Assembly (NCBI RefSeq): GCF_021018895.1
Contig: NC_079371.1
Span: forward strand, 15,370,001 to 15,434,000
Direction: 5' to 3'
DNA length: 64,000 nucleotides
Source of the DNA: Seriola aureovittata
Lineage: Eukaryota > Chordata > Actinopteri > Carangiformes > Carangidae
Each line of letters starts with the position of its first letter. The stretch's first letter is position 1. Shown piece by piece: positions 47,743 to 60,179 of the stretch. Under the pieces are notes generated by a model that worked only from the letters and a program-made list of their open reading frames with translations, searched no databases and was not told the origin of the DNA. Made by a program: the position numbers and the translations under genes.

Positions 47743-50145
47743 CTCAGGAGAAGCATCAGAATGTGTAAAGGCATCAGCAAAGTCTGATGCACTTTTCTTC
47801 AGAGTCTGGTCAGCAGGAAGTGTGTTGTCATTGTAAGATGTCACGAACTTAAAGTCACTGGTTCTAGAACCTGTTGTCAGGTACGCGTCATAATTGTAAG
47901 TGCTGCGTAAAGTTCCTGTGCCGTCAACATCTGCGTAATTAGGAGGCAAATAAGCGCTGGGGATGGCGACTGCTCCGTCAAACAACAGTCTGGGCTTTCT
48001 CCTGCGACAAAACCTCACACCCAGAATGATGATGATGAAAGTCAGAAAAAAGGTGGACACAGACACCAGAGCGATGATCAGGTAAGAAGTCAGTTTGGAA
48101 TTCATCTCATCATAAGAAATATCCTTCAGTTCTGGCACCTCAGCCAAGTTATCAGAAATAAGTAAATACACGGAACAGGTGGCAGAGAGAGAGGGCTGTC
48201 CGTTATCTTTCACTGCCACAATAAGGTTCTGTTTCATGCTGTCAGATTCAGAAATGTCCCGCTGTGTCCTGATCTCTCCGCTGTGGAGACCAATTGTGAA
48301 AAGTCCCGGATCAGTGGATTTCACTATATGATAGGACAGCCAGGCGTTCTGTCCGGAGTCCGCGTCCACCGCTATCACTTTGGACACCAGAGCGCCTCCG
48401 TGTGCAGCTTTGGGGACCAGCTCGGTCATGAAGGAGTTGCCCTCCGGGGCGGGGTACAGTATCTGAGGAGAGTTGTCGTTCACATCTGATATGAAGACAC
48501 TGACGGTCACGTTGCTGCTGAGCGGAGGAGAACCGTTGTCTCTGGCCATCACGTGGATTTTAAAGCTCCTGAACTGTTCATAATCAAACGACCTCACAGC
48601 GTGGATCACCCCCGTGTCTCCGTTAACAGACAGATAGGAGGACACCGGGGCACCGTTCACCTCACCAGCTAACAGAGAATAAATCACTGTTCCGTTTTGT
48701 CTCCAGTCGGGGTCTCGAGCACTAACGGAACATAAAGTGGAGCCAGGTTTGTTATTTTCAGTCACATATGCGCTGTACGACTGTTCCTCAAACACAGGTG
48801 GGTTGTCGTTGATGTCAGCTACAGATAACTCAACAGTTTTAGAGGAGGACAGAGGTGGAGAGCCCTCGTCAGTGGCAGTGATTGTAATGTTGTAATCAGA
48901 CACTAGTTCACGGTCCAGTTGTCCTGTGGTCAACAGAGAATAATAGTTTTTAATGGAAGGAACCAACTTAAAAGGGACATTCTGCTGAATGGAGCAGCGG
49001 ACCTGTCCGTTTGTCTCCGAGTCTCTGTCCTGCACGTTAATGATGCCCACCTCGGTACCAGGTGACACGTTCTCAGGTATGAGGTTGGACAGTGATTTTA
49101 AACTGATAGCAGGTGGGTTGTCATTGACATCTGTTATATCTATAATTACTGTACAATATGAAGTAAGACCTGGTCCATCTTTTGCTCTTATTCGCAGTTC
49201 AATGCTGGTCTCAGTCTCATAATCTACAGACCCAATGACTTTTATCTCTCCTGTCTTGTGATCAAGTGAAAACAATGAGACATGATCATCAGATACATGA
49301 TCAAAATTGTACGTGATATCACCATTGGGCCCTGCGTCAGCATCGGTAGCGCTCACTGCAATAACTATTGTATCTAAAGGTGTGTTTTCAGGCAGAGTGG
49401 CTTTATAAACAGTCTGGCTAAACAATGGGGCGTTATCATTAGCATCTAGCACAGTGACGTGAATGATGGCAGTACCTGATCTCTGAGGAGACCCTCCATC
49501 TAGAGCTGTTAGCACTAATTTTAGTTCTTGCTCCTGTTCTCGGTCTAATTCTTTCACCAAAACCAATTCAGAGTGTTTCCGTCCACCGCCATCGGTACCT
49601 ACATTAATAGTAAAATGCTCATTCTTTTGTAAATTGTAGCGCTGTACTGCATTAGTACCGATATCTGCATCACGGGCTTCTGTTAGCAAGAATCTAGCTC
49701 CTTTCACTGCTGATTCTCTTATTTCAAAGGAAATCAAGTCCTCACTAAACTGCGGGGCGTTGTCGTTTATATCTTGCACATGAATGCTGACACGATGAAG
49801 CTCTAAGGGGTTTTCCAAAACAAGCTCCTCTTTTAAAACGCAAGTGGCCTTCTTACCACAAAGACCTTCTCTATCGATCCTGTCATTAACAATCAAATCT
49901 CCGGTGCTCAGATTAATATCACAATACCGCTTGTCATTCCGGTCAGTGTCAATGCGAGCCTTACGCGAGGAAAGCGTAGCAGTCCCGAGGCCGAGATCTT
50001 TTGCTATATTTCCAATCACAGACCCACGTTTCATCTCCTCTGCAACAGAGTAGCTCACGTCTCCATTCGCGAAATGCAGGCTGATGAAAAGGAAAACAAC
50101 ACAATAGCGATTCATAGAAAATCCTCTGTAGACTGTTTTCTCCAT
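47743..50145 (-). CDS. V4: clustered protocadherin variable exon, gamma-type (single-copy 5' half)
   Basis: The exon encodes 801 residues if it starts at MEKTVYRGF (50143-50145), giving a signal peptide of about 28 residues. MNRYCVVF ten codons later and two upstream ATGs in the open frame are alternatives; the chosen one lies 207 bp from the CSE. EC1 CX5C is CGKKATC. EC2 has [29 protein letters not shown]3 has [12 protein letters not shown]4 opens NLIPENV and shares DSETNGQV with V1. In the homogenised half it has VSARD, GGALV, CSVYLL (all as in V15) and YDEMNSK (as in V2). It ends [14 protein letters not shown], a donor closer to consensus than most here. The frame remains open about 50 codons into the presumed intron. 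Confidence 0.93.
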
Positions 50146-50351
50146 GATCGACCAGGCCTTCATCCTTCCCTGGCAAATTCTTTCAACGTGATCAAAGACG
50201 AATGTATTCCTCGTAATTAATGATCCGAATATCAACACAACGTAGGCCCTTTGTATCCTTCACCGACATACACACCGCACCACAAGGACGCTTTGATATG
50301 GTGGAAAAGAATGGATGAAGAATCGGACATTTTCTGCCTTTGTTGGTGCAC

Positions 50352-50365
50352 AGTGACACCAAGAG
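50352..50365 (-). promoter_or_regulatory. CSE-like promoter motif of V4 (CACT core)
   Basis: The coding strand reads CTCTTGGTGTCACT, 207 bp before the chosen V4 ATG. The core has lost its CpG (CGCT to CACT), a third variant in this window. Confidence 0.65.
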
Positions 50366-51479
50366 TTTCAATCAATTATAGCACTCCAAATCCAAAACAA
50401 ATGGAAAATTTCGCTGCCTATATCGAGGCATAAGTTTCTGTTCTTTAGTCATTATGCAATTATCATAACGACACTGTTATGAAGATTGTGTTCTAGTTAT
50501 ATTTACTATTATAAATGACCAAGCAACTGCTGTGATTGCCTCATCCCTTGTCGATATGATCTCCTTCTCTGAAGAGGCTTCACTGTTGTTTGAGCATTGA
50601 ATATTTTCTGCACCTTGCTTTTCAGAAAGCTGTCTGTGAAACAAATACTCCTATATATACAACATAATACTGTAAAAGATACTATACTCTACTCAATGCT
50701 GTTCTTGAGTATTTACTGAAAAAGAGAAACATCCATCTCAATTCAGTTTAAAGATAATGAGCACAAAGACTAACTGTATAAAAATGCAACATAAAATTGT
50801 GCTATTAACTAAAACTAAACAAATCAAGGTTAAATAACAAAGACACGCAATGTGCATTATTCAGTGTCAACCATCTGCTAAATATATGTTCATGGAGACC
50901 AGCATGACTCCTCTCTGCATTAAAGACAGGGAAAATAAAGTGACAAAACAGCTAATAAAAAGGAAAACATCCAGTGGAAATGTTTTTTAAAAGTGTTGTC
51001 ATGTTCAAAATGTGCTGGGATTTGCCATGTGTGTAGCAAATAAGATGTTTGGTGAGACATATAATTGTAAATCCCATCAAAAATACCAAAATCAAATAGG
51101 CCATTGTACACAAATCCCTTGTGTAGTATGTTCTGTGTTAAAAATTACTTGGTAAAGAAACATCAATGATTTATTTGGACTTGTTAAATAGACCACATTA
51201 ACAAACCAAAACAAATCAAATATAACGATCCATTATCACACTCAATATGCACCTAAATTAAAAAAAAAAAAAAAACACCAAATTGGAATATTCATTTATA
51301 AGAGGACACCCCTTACATCTATTTAGATGGTCAAGCTATTTAGTGATTTTCTTAAAGAAGAGGAGGTATAGGCCAACTGACACCATATACGTGTATTTTC
51401 AAAGACAACAACTTCCAGGTAAATAAAATGCATTATTGCATCATGTAAGAACATGCATGACACACCAAGAGAGCTTAGG

Positions 51480-51500
51480 TTCAGTACCATTGAAAAAATT
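51480..51500 (+). promoter_or_regulatory. Very weak RE1-like motif in V3/V4 spacer
   Basis: It reads TTCAGTACCATTG with no usable right half; about 12 of 21 positions match. It is listed only because other spacers carry an RE1 in the same orientation; it may be chance. Confidence 0.15.
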
Positions 51501-53346
51501 AACATAGCCTATTTTCCTAAGCAAAGACAAACACCTTCGCACTTAATGCTTGACAATCAAATTCTAATGCAAAACCACAAACAACAAAAGAATGTTGAAG
51601 CCTCAGATATGAAAGATAAGAAAAAATGTCTATGATGGAAACCCCCAACCCCCGAAACACTGAACAAACAAACACATTTTTTTTTGTAATGAATACATCT
51701 GTGTTAAGATACAGCTGAAAATGCCATACCTCAGTGATAATAAATTTCACTCAAATTTGTTTCCTCAGAATTTACTATTTCTCACCCTGTTTAGATCAGT
51801 TGACCTTCTTTTTCTGTATTAACCTAAGTATTACCCTATGAAAATTTACAGTACTGTACAATGTCACTGTGTAAATTGTTGAAAATCTTCTTAATGACAT
51901 ACTGTTGTAACAGTATTAATGCACAATTTTGCCATAAGTTCCTCTAAATTGTGTTATCCATCAAATTTTCATAAGTTTATCTTTTCAGAAGCAGTGTGCA
52001 GTATCTTAAAGTTTAAACAATCACCAGATAAAAAGTGAACTTAAAAATTTAAATCGCACATTTGAAGTGATATGTATTGCTTTCAATTTGTTTCCTCTGT
52101 TCTTCTGCCACATCTTTGTGCAAAATGTACAGGAATAAGAACATTGCAGAATCAAAACTAGGTCTTCCTCACTCTACATGTTTGTAACATGAAAGCATGA
52201 CAGACAAACGAATACAGTGACACTCCAAATACAATCTACTCCGGCTAACTAGGTCTGCAGCAATATGTTGTATCAATAAAGTGCTGGAATCATCAGAGAA
52301 CATAACTGACCCAGTGGATGTTCAACAGGAAACCTACTATTCCATACAGCTATGGTGTTTAACATTCCTGCTCAGCCAGCACAGACAGAAACACATACAT
52401 CACTTTAATACAACATAAAGTGTCAAAATAATTTCATAGCTGATATACAAAAAATGACACTTGCTCAATGTAATTTTACTGGAAAAAAATTTGCCATCAA
52501 AAAGTAGCTTTTGTTATTCTTACGTTACTCCATCAGGTCAAAAATGAATTTGCCAAGACTTAACACAAGGTCTGCAGCCACCATTTCAGTCATCACTCAC
52601 TCAACTGTCTGAACTTTTATGCAACTGCTGTCACAAAGCTGTGACTCAAAGGTTGGTTAGTTATTTCATCTCAAAATATACACATAGAAGGCTCAAACTG
52701 AAATACCAGCATTAAACTAGCTGTGAGTACATGCTTTCCCACTGTGTGTATACTGAGTGAGTGTGTAGTGAGAGTATACTGGCCCAATGAGCAGTCTGCA
52801 ATGCCTTGAAATACATATTTTGAGAGGCGACAAATGAAATTAGTAATTTTATCAGTGCTAAGACCATGATGATGCAGATTAGGCAAATATAACTCCAGTT
52901 TTTAACTTAATTTTGAAATTAAATATCCTGTTATTCAAAAATACAACGGTTGGCAAACTGTTCAGGCTGAAGACTTCTGATATTCTTATCAACAGACCTG
53001 AATTTATATAACTTTGTTAGATTAATGTGGAAACATATTCATAAATAACATCGTGATGATGAGTTTAGTTAGCCATAACTGGCTAGAATTGCTGGTTAGA
53101 ATACTGCATGTTGCTCACACTGAAGTTGAGGCTATCCATTAGAGACTTCTTGTTGAGGCTTCCTTAGGCTGCGAACATATCAAAGGCATTGTTGTAGGGT
53201 CAACCCATTGCATTACCTTAGTGCAAAACTATGAACAAACACACAATACAAGCAAATTAATATCCACTGTAAAATGGAACCAAAACAGTAAAAAGGCGAC
53301 TAGTGGTAAAAAACCTATCACAAAAATATAATATATAGCTGCCTAC

Positions 53347-55746
53347 CTCAAGGGACTCCTCTGAGTGACTAAATGCTTCAGCAAAGTCAGAAGGACTTTT
53401 CTTCAGAGTCTGGTCAGCAGGAAGTGTGTTGTCATTGTATGAAGTCACAAACTTAAAGTCACTGGTTCTAGAACCTGTTGTCAGGTACGCGTCATAATTG
53501 TAAGTGCTGCGTAAAGTTCCTGTGCCGTCAACATCTGCGTAATTAGGAGGCAGATAAGCGCTGGGGATGGCGACTGCTCCGTCAAACAACAGTCTGGGCT
53601 TTCTCCTGCGACAAAACCTCACACCCAGAATGATGATGATGAAAGTCAGAAAAAAGGTGGACACAGACACCAGAGCGATGATCAGGTAAGAGGTCAGTTT
53701 GGAATTCTTCTCATCATAAGAAATATCCTTCAGTTCTGGCACCTCAGCCAAGTTATCAGAAATAAGTAAATACATGGAACAGGTGGCAGAGAGAGAGGGC
53801 TGTCCGTTATCTTTCACTGCCACAATAAGGTTCTGTTTCATGCTGTCAGATTCAGAAATGTCCCGCTGTGTCCTGATCTCTCCGCTGTGGAGACCAATAG
53901 TGAAAAGTCCCGGATCAGTGGATTTCACTATATGATAGGACAGCCAGGCGTTCTGTCCGGAGTCTGCGTCCACCGCTATCACTTTGGACACCAGGGAGCC
54001 TCCGTGTGCAGCTTTGGGGACCAGCTCGGTCATGAAGGAGTTGCCCTCCGGGGCGGGGTACAGTATCTGAGGAGAGTTGTCGTTCACATCTGATATGAAG
54101 ACACTGACGGTCACGTTGCTGCTGAGCGGAGGAGAACCGTTGTCTCTGGCCATCACGTGGACTTTAAAGCTCCTGAACTGTTCATAATCAAACGACCTCA
54201 CAGCGTGGATCACCCCCGTGTCTCCGTTAACAGACAGATAGGAGGACACCGGGGCACCGTTCACCTCACCAGCTAACAGAGAATAAATCACTGTACCGTT
54301 TTGTCTCCAGTCGGGGTCTCGAGCAGTAACGGAACATAAAGTGGAGCCAGGTTTGTTATTTTCAATCACATATGCGCTGTACGACTGTTCCTCAAACACA
54401 GGTGGGTTGTCGTTGATGTCAGCTACAGATAACCCAACAGTTTTAGAGGAGGACAGAGGTGGAAAGCCCTCGTCAGTGGCAGTGATTGTAATGTTGTAAT
54501 CAGACACTAGTTCACGGTCCAGTTGTCCTGTGGTCACCAGAGAATAATAGTTTTTAATAGAAGGAACCAACTTAAAAGGGACATTCTGCTGAATGGAGCA
54601 GCGGACCTGTCTGTTATTCTCTGAGTCTCTGTCCTGCACGTTAATGATGCCCACCTCTTTACCGAGAGGGGTGTCTTCCGGTATGGGATTTGTCAATGAC
54701 TTAATGAACGTAATAGGGGCGTTGTCATTGACATCTGTGACGTCAATTATTAACGTACAGGATGACACTAATCCAAGACCATCCTTAGCTGTAATTTGCA
54801 TTTCATAGGTCGACAACTCCTCATAATCGATTGATCCACTTACTTTTACGTCACCAGTTGTCTGATCAAGAGAAAACACGTTATTGCTCTCATCAGAAAT
54901 GTGATCAAACTCATAAGTCACATCTCCATTCACTCCCTCATCTGCATCACTTGCGCTCACTGTGACCACTACAGTGTCTAAAGGAGAGTTTTCAGGCAGA
55001 CTGGCTTTATAAACGCTCTGACTAAACACTGGGGCGTTATCATTAGCATCCAGCACAGTGACATGAATGACTGCAGTACCTGATCTTTGCGGTGTGCCTC
55101 CGTCTGTTGCCACAAGCACAATCGCTAGTTCCTGCTGTTGTTCTCTATCCAGCTCCTTCTCTAAAACTAACTCACTGTATTTTCCTCCTCCGCTTTTTGC
55201 AACAACATTCAATCTGAAGTTCTCGTTTGCCTCGATGCTATAGGCCTGGATGGTGTTTTGACCGACATCTGCATCGTGGGCCTCATCTAAACGATAACGA
55301 CTTCCTTTGGTTGCCGATTCCCTAATATCAAATTTTATTGTATTCTTTTTAAACTGCGGTGAATTATCGTTGACATCCTGAACTTGAATATTAATGCGAT
55401 GTAGCTCTAAAGGGTTCTCTAAAACAAGCTCCTGCTTCAAAAGGCATGATGCCTTTTTGCCACAAAGCCCCTCTCTGTCAATCCTATCAGCGACAATGAT
55501 GTCTCCGGTACTCAGATTAATATCACAATAACGTTTGCTGTTCCCGTCTGCATCAATGCGAGCCTTTCGAGCAGACAGTTTGCCCACCTCAAGTCCTATG
55601 TCTTTTGCTATATTTCCAACAATCGAGCCGTGTTTCATCTCCTCTGAAAAAGAATAAGTCACATCTCCAGTGACGGTTCGCAACGATATAAGCAATACTC
55701 CCAAGAAGGTAACCAGACGGAGCGCTGAAAACGCTTTGTGTCCCAT
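53347..55746 (-). CDS. V3: clustered protocadherin variable exon, gamma-type (single-copy 5' half)
   Basis: The exon encodes 800 residues. Start [10 protein letters not shown] at 55744-55746, signal peptide 1-27, CSE 212 bp upstream; an ATG 11 codons earlier would bury the signal. EC1 CX5C is CGKKASC. EC2 has [35 protein letters not shown] broken by DGGTPQRSG rather than [11 protein letters not shown]3 resembles the GHN/EYS style ([14 protein letters not shown]). The EC3-EC4 joint reads [16 protein letters not shown], so the homogenised segment begins slightly later than in the other exons. Minor variants are [14 protein letters not shown] and YVIENN. It ends [14 protein letters not shown], phase 0. 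Confidence 0.95.
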
Positions 55747-55957
55747 TTTCTTGGAAGACCAGTGCCAAATCTTCCACAACCAAGACTTGGAAAGTAAAAA
55801 TGACCAGCCAACCTTAATCCTCTTCAGACAATAGGTGCAGACCGATTATACATGTTGCGACTTTGCTGCTGCCAACGACGAACAATCTGTCGTGGTTTGA
55901 AAATGTACTATCGTGGGGGATAACCTGCTTTAGAAGTATCAAGAAAAGCTAGTGGAC

Positions 55958-55971
55958 AGCGACACTGTGAG
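55958..55971 (-). promoter_or_regulatory. CSE promoter motif of V3 (CGCT core)
   Basis: The coding strand reads CTCACAGTGTCGCT, 212 bp before the V3 ATG. The CGCT core is intact. Confidence 0.8.
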
Positions 55972-56196
55972 CAAAGTGTAGGTATTACAAAATATTTAAA
56001 TAACTGAGTGCTCTGATGAGAAAAGATGAAACAGTAAAAACAAAGTCCAGGCTGCATGATTCTGTCATAAATAAAAGACCAATACCAAATGAAGATGACC
56101 GTCTTTTGTTGTAAACTCTAGTGTCCATTTAACTACTTAAAGTTGGTTTTATTGCAAATCAATGAAGAGAGAGGGAGTCTGTAGGGTTGGGTTAGG

Positions 56197-56217
56197 TTCA
56201 GCACCATGCATAGATAC
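56197..56217 (+). promoter_or_regulatory. Degenerate RE1/NRSE upstream of V3
   Basis: The left half TTCAGCACC is intact and the right half reads GCATAG; about 15 of 21 positions match. It is promoter-proximal (451 bp before the ATG), unlike the copies in the expanded block. Confidence 0.4.
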
Positions 56218-57061
56218 TGTTGTACAATGTAAGACGCACCATGGACCAGGACCCGTAGACCATTTATCACCAGATACAACGGACGTACCAAACAAATACA
56301 AAATAAACTAATACATACGAAAAAGTGCTCCTCTGAACATTATACAACAATGCGTGTGTTGAAAACCATTTCTATAGGCTACCATGTTTTTAAAAAAAAA
56401 AATTACTACGCAAAAGAGACTACATTTCGTGAAAATATGAGTAGTATGGAATTGAATTCATGAAAAAATGTTGGTTTAACCACATAGCCCAAATCATTTT
56501 ATATCGTTTACTTTCATTTTCTCCTACACCTCAGAGCAAGGGTAATGGAAAATGTCTTCACGCCAATCACTGGTCTGTAGTAAAAGTTAACGGCACTGAC
56601 TAAACCTCATTTGGTTTAATGCTATTCACCACTTACTATAGCCAACCACAGAGGGAAGCTTTAATGTCAGTTCAATCCGGTAATTATACATGTGAAACAA
56701 TTCTGATAGACCGAGTTACGTTCAAATGTAATGTTTAATGAAAATGCAGGAAGCAGTGTGACGGTCATACACTGTATTTGGAATCCGATTTCTTCTGCAT
56801 CAGACAATGCAGCTTTTAGACAAGATTATGCAGACTTCAACCAAAAATCATGCAATGTGATGATGAAATAGCGGTATATCCCAGGAAAGGCCTTCACAAA
56901 AAAATTCTCAAAAACCAAATATTTTACTTTAGATCTTTAAGATATTTTCAATGCTGGATGTCTTTCTAGGTAAGCATGTTTCATTGTTTGATAGGGCAAA
57001 TGACTAAATATTCTGATGGGCAATCATATGACATGTTTTCAAGACGTGTTTATGTGCCTAC

Positions 57062-59446
57062 CTCCAGGGGCTCCAAAGAATCTTGAAATGCATCAGCAAA
57101 GTCTGATGGACATTTCTTCAGAGTCTGGTCAGCAGGAAGTGTGTTGTCATTGTAAGATGTCACGAACTTAAAGTCACTGGTTTTAGAACCTGTTGTCAGG
57201 TACGCGTCATAATTGTAAGTGCTGCGTAAAGTTCCTGTGCCGTCAACATCTGCGTAATTAGGAGGCAGATAAGCGCTGGGGATGGCGACTGCTCCGTCAA
57301 ACAACAGTCTGGGCTTCCTCCTGCGACAAAATCTCACCCCCAGGATGATGATGATGAAAGTCAGAAAAAAGGTGGACACAGACACCAGAGCGATGATCAG
57401 GTAAGAAGTCAGTTTGGAATTCATCTCATCATAAGAAATATCCTTCAGTTCTGGCACCTCAGCCAAGTTATCAGAAATAAGTAAATACATGGAACAGGTG
57501 GCAGAGAGAGAGGGCTGTCCGTTATCTTTCACTGCCACAATAAGGTTCTGTTTCATGCTGTCAGATTCAGAAATGTCCCGCTGTGTCCTGATCTCTCCGC
57601 TGTGGAGACCAATTGTGAAAAGTCCCGGATCAGTGGATTTCACTATATGATAGGACAGCCAGGCGTTCTGTCCGGAGTCCGCGTCCACCGCTATCACTTT
57701 GGACACCAGAGAGCCTCCGTGTGCAGCTTTGGGGACCAGCTCGGTCATGAAGGAGTTGCCCTCCGGGGCGGGGTATAGTATCTGAGGAGAGTTGTCGTTC
57801 ACATCTGATATGAAGACACTGACGGTCACGTTACTGCTGAACGGAGGAGAACCGTTGTCTCTGGCCATCACGTGGACTTTAAAGTTCCGGAACTGTTCAT
57901 AATCAAACGACCTCACAGCGTGGATCACCCCCGTGTCTCCGTTAACAGACAGATAGGAGGACACCGGGGCACCGTTCACCTCACCAGCTAACAGAGAATA
58001 AATCACTGTTCCGTTTTGTCTCCAGTCGGGGTCTCGAGCAGTAACGGAACATAAAGTGGAGCCAGGTTTGTTATTTTCAGTCACATATGCGCTGTACGAC
58101 TGTTCCTCAAACACAGGTGGGTTGTCGTTGATGTCAGCTACAGATAACTCAACAGTTTTAGAGGAGGACAGAGGTGGAGAGCCCTCGTCAGTGGCAGTGA
58201 TTGTAATGTTGTAATCAGACACTAGTTCACGGTCCAGTTGTCCTGTGGTCACCAGAGAATAATAGTTTTTAATAGAAGGAACCAACTTAAAAGGGACATT
58301 CTGCTGAATGGAGCAGCGGACCTGTCTGTTATTCTCTGAGTCTCTGTCCTGCACGTTAATGATGCCCACCTCTGTACCAGGTGACACGTTCTCAGGTATG
58401 GGATTAGACATGGATTTTAAATATATTACAGGGGCGTTATCATTCACATCAGTGAGGTCTATGTAAACCTTAGCATAGGAACTTAGTCCCAGCCCATCTT
58501 TTGCCATGACTGGCAGTTCAAATGAATTTTTCTTCTCAAAGTCCGAGGCGCCAATCACTCTGATTTCTCCCGTTTTACTGTCAATAGAAAAAAGCTTTTC
58601 ATCCGTCTCTGAAACGTGACCAAAGTCGTATGTTACGTCACCATTTACCCCATCATCTGCATCAGTAGCACTTACTGTAACCACTACGGTATCAAGAGGA
58701 GAGTTTTCAGGCAGACTGGCTTTATAAACGGCCTGGCCAAACACTGGGGCGTTATCATTAGCATCCAGCACTGTGACATGTATCATCACAGTACCTGATT
58801 TCTGTGGTGTACCACCATCAAAGGCTGTTAGAGGCAATTCAATCTCTTGTCGTCTCTCTCGATCAAGTTTATTCTCTAGAATCAGTTCAACTTTGTTGGC
58901 ATCAGTCATAAGAATAAAATTGTCATTCTTTTCTAGGATGTATCCCTGAACAGAATTTTGACCAATGTCCGCGTCATGTGCTCCCTCTATTAAGAAACGA
59001 GTGCCCTTTTCTGCGGATTCACTTATTTCCATTCGGATTAGATCCCTTTTAAATTGCGGAGAGTTGTCATTTATATCTTGGATATGGAAATTTATACGAT
59101 GCAATTCCAATGGATTCTCGAGTACAAGATCTTGGATTAAAATGCAGGATGGTTTATTGCTACAAAGACTCTCTCTGTCAAGCCGCTCAGCAACACTCAG
59201 GTCTCCGGTTTTCACATTCATAACACAAAATCGTTCGTTATTCCCCTCGGAATCAATGCGGGCCTTGCGAGTTGACAGGGTAGTTATATCCAGACCGAGA
59301 TCTTTGGCTATATTTCCAATGACCGTTCCTGGTTTCAGCTCTTCTGGCATAGGATAGCTCACTTCGGCACATACGGACTGCAGCGCAAGTACACAGATGA
59401 CAGAGCGAGTAACCAGGCCAAGCTTTGGAAATCCTTTGTGTTCCAT
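57062..59446 (-). CDS. V2: clustered protocadherin variable exon, gamma-type (single-copy 5' half)
   Basis: The exon encodes 795 residues. Start [10 protein letters not shown], signal peptide about 1-27 ending SVCA before [13 protein letters not shown]1 CX5C is CSNKPSC, and the segment [13 protein letters not shown] replaces the usual [14 protein letters not shown]2 has [23 protein letters not shown] and [11 protein letters not shown]3 is the most distinct here ([20 protein letters not shown]). From NPIPENV the sequence joins the common type, with FRNFKVH, SPPFSSN, YDEMNSK (shared with V4) and [11 protein letters not shown]. The tail has TLKKCPSDF, a cysteine not present in the other exons. 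It ends [14 protein letters not shown], phase 0. The CSE lies 236 bp upstream, the largest distance in the window. Confidence 0.95.
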
Positions 59447-59681
59447 TGTTCAAAATGATAAATATCCGCAGCAAAGAAAAAACATTAAAAATGTACTTAT
59501 TTCAACTGGTGAATCCGTTTGAGGTGGACTAAATCAGACAAATTCGAAGAGAGAATTCAAAACCACGACTCCCACAATTCATTCCACAGCCGCGACATAA
59601 CTGGAAACACAAAGCTTAGGAACAATGGGTGGAGACGTTACGTTACACGGCACTGCAATTTTTCCTAGTAAACTAGTACAC

Positions 59682-59695
59682 AGCGACACAGTGTG
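59682..59695 (-). promoter_or_regulatory. CSE promoter motif of V2 (CGCT core)
   Basis: The coding strand reads CACACTGTGTCGCT, 236 bp before the V2 ATG. The core is intact and the 5' part is diverged. Confidence 0.75.
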
Positions 59696-60158
59696 TTGAT
59701 TCAAGATAAAGCAAGTGATACATGATAGGCATGTGGTTGAAACCGCAGTGGTGTGATATAGACATGTCCACTATAAGCACAGAAAGCACAATGTCACAAT
59801 TTAACAGATTAAAGGGAAGATATGTCATTAAACCAAATAACTGGAAGTCGCCGCGATTATTTCAAGGTTTAAATTTTCTGTAGCCAAGCATAAACAGTAG
59901 GTTTTCTAAAAGTCATAACAGTAAAAGCTGTAGTAAGTGCGTGGTATTGACACATACAAATATTGAATAAAAAAGCCAATCAACAAACCTTTTCAGATTA
60001 ACTTGCAAAATTATAATGTTTCCTTTTTTGTTTGTCGTTTTTCTTTTTCATTACGTTTTATTGGTACATGCATCTTAAAACTAAACTAGTATACCAGTAG
60101 AAAACTGTACAGCCATGCCTCTCAACTGCCTTCCGTTTACCACACTGCCAGCAGCATG

Positions 60159-60179
60159 TTCAGCACCATGGACAGAGCC
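60159..60179 (+). promoter_or_regulatory. Strong RE1/NRSE (REST/NRSF site) upstream of V2
   Basis: TTCAGCACC and GGACAG are both intact and the last two bases are CC; 19 of 21 positions match the consensus. It is the only strong copy among the distinct exons V1-V5 apart from 43492. Confidence 0.8.

Larger units (their letters stand above)
50146..53346. other. Spacer V3/V4 (longest spacer, 3.2 kb)
   Basis: AT-rich sequence with the V4 CSE at 50352 and a very weak RE1-like motif at 51480. No protein-like ORF, no RNA gene, no transposon ends and no clear homology to other spacers are seen. Confidence 0.7.
55747..57061. other. Spacer V2/V3
   Basis: Contains the V3 CSE (55958) and a degenerate RE1 (56197) only 451 bp from the V3 ATG. 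Otherwise it is AT-rich with nothing recognisable. Confidence 0.7.
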
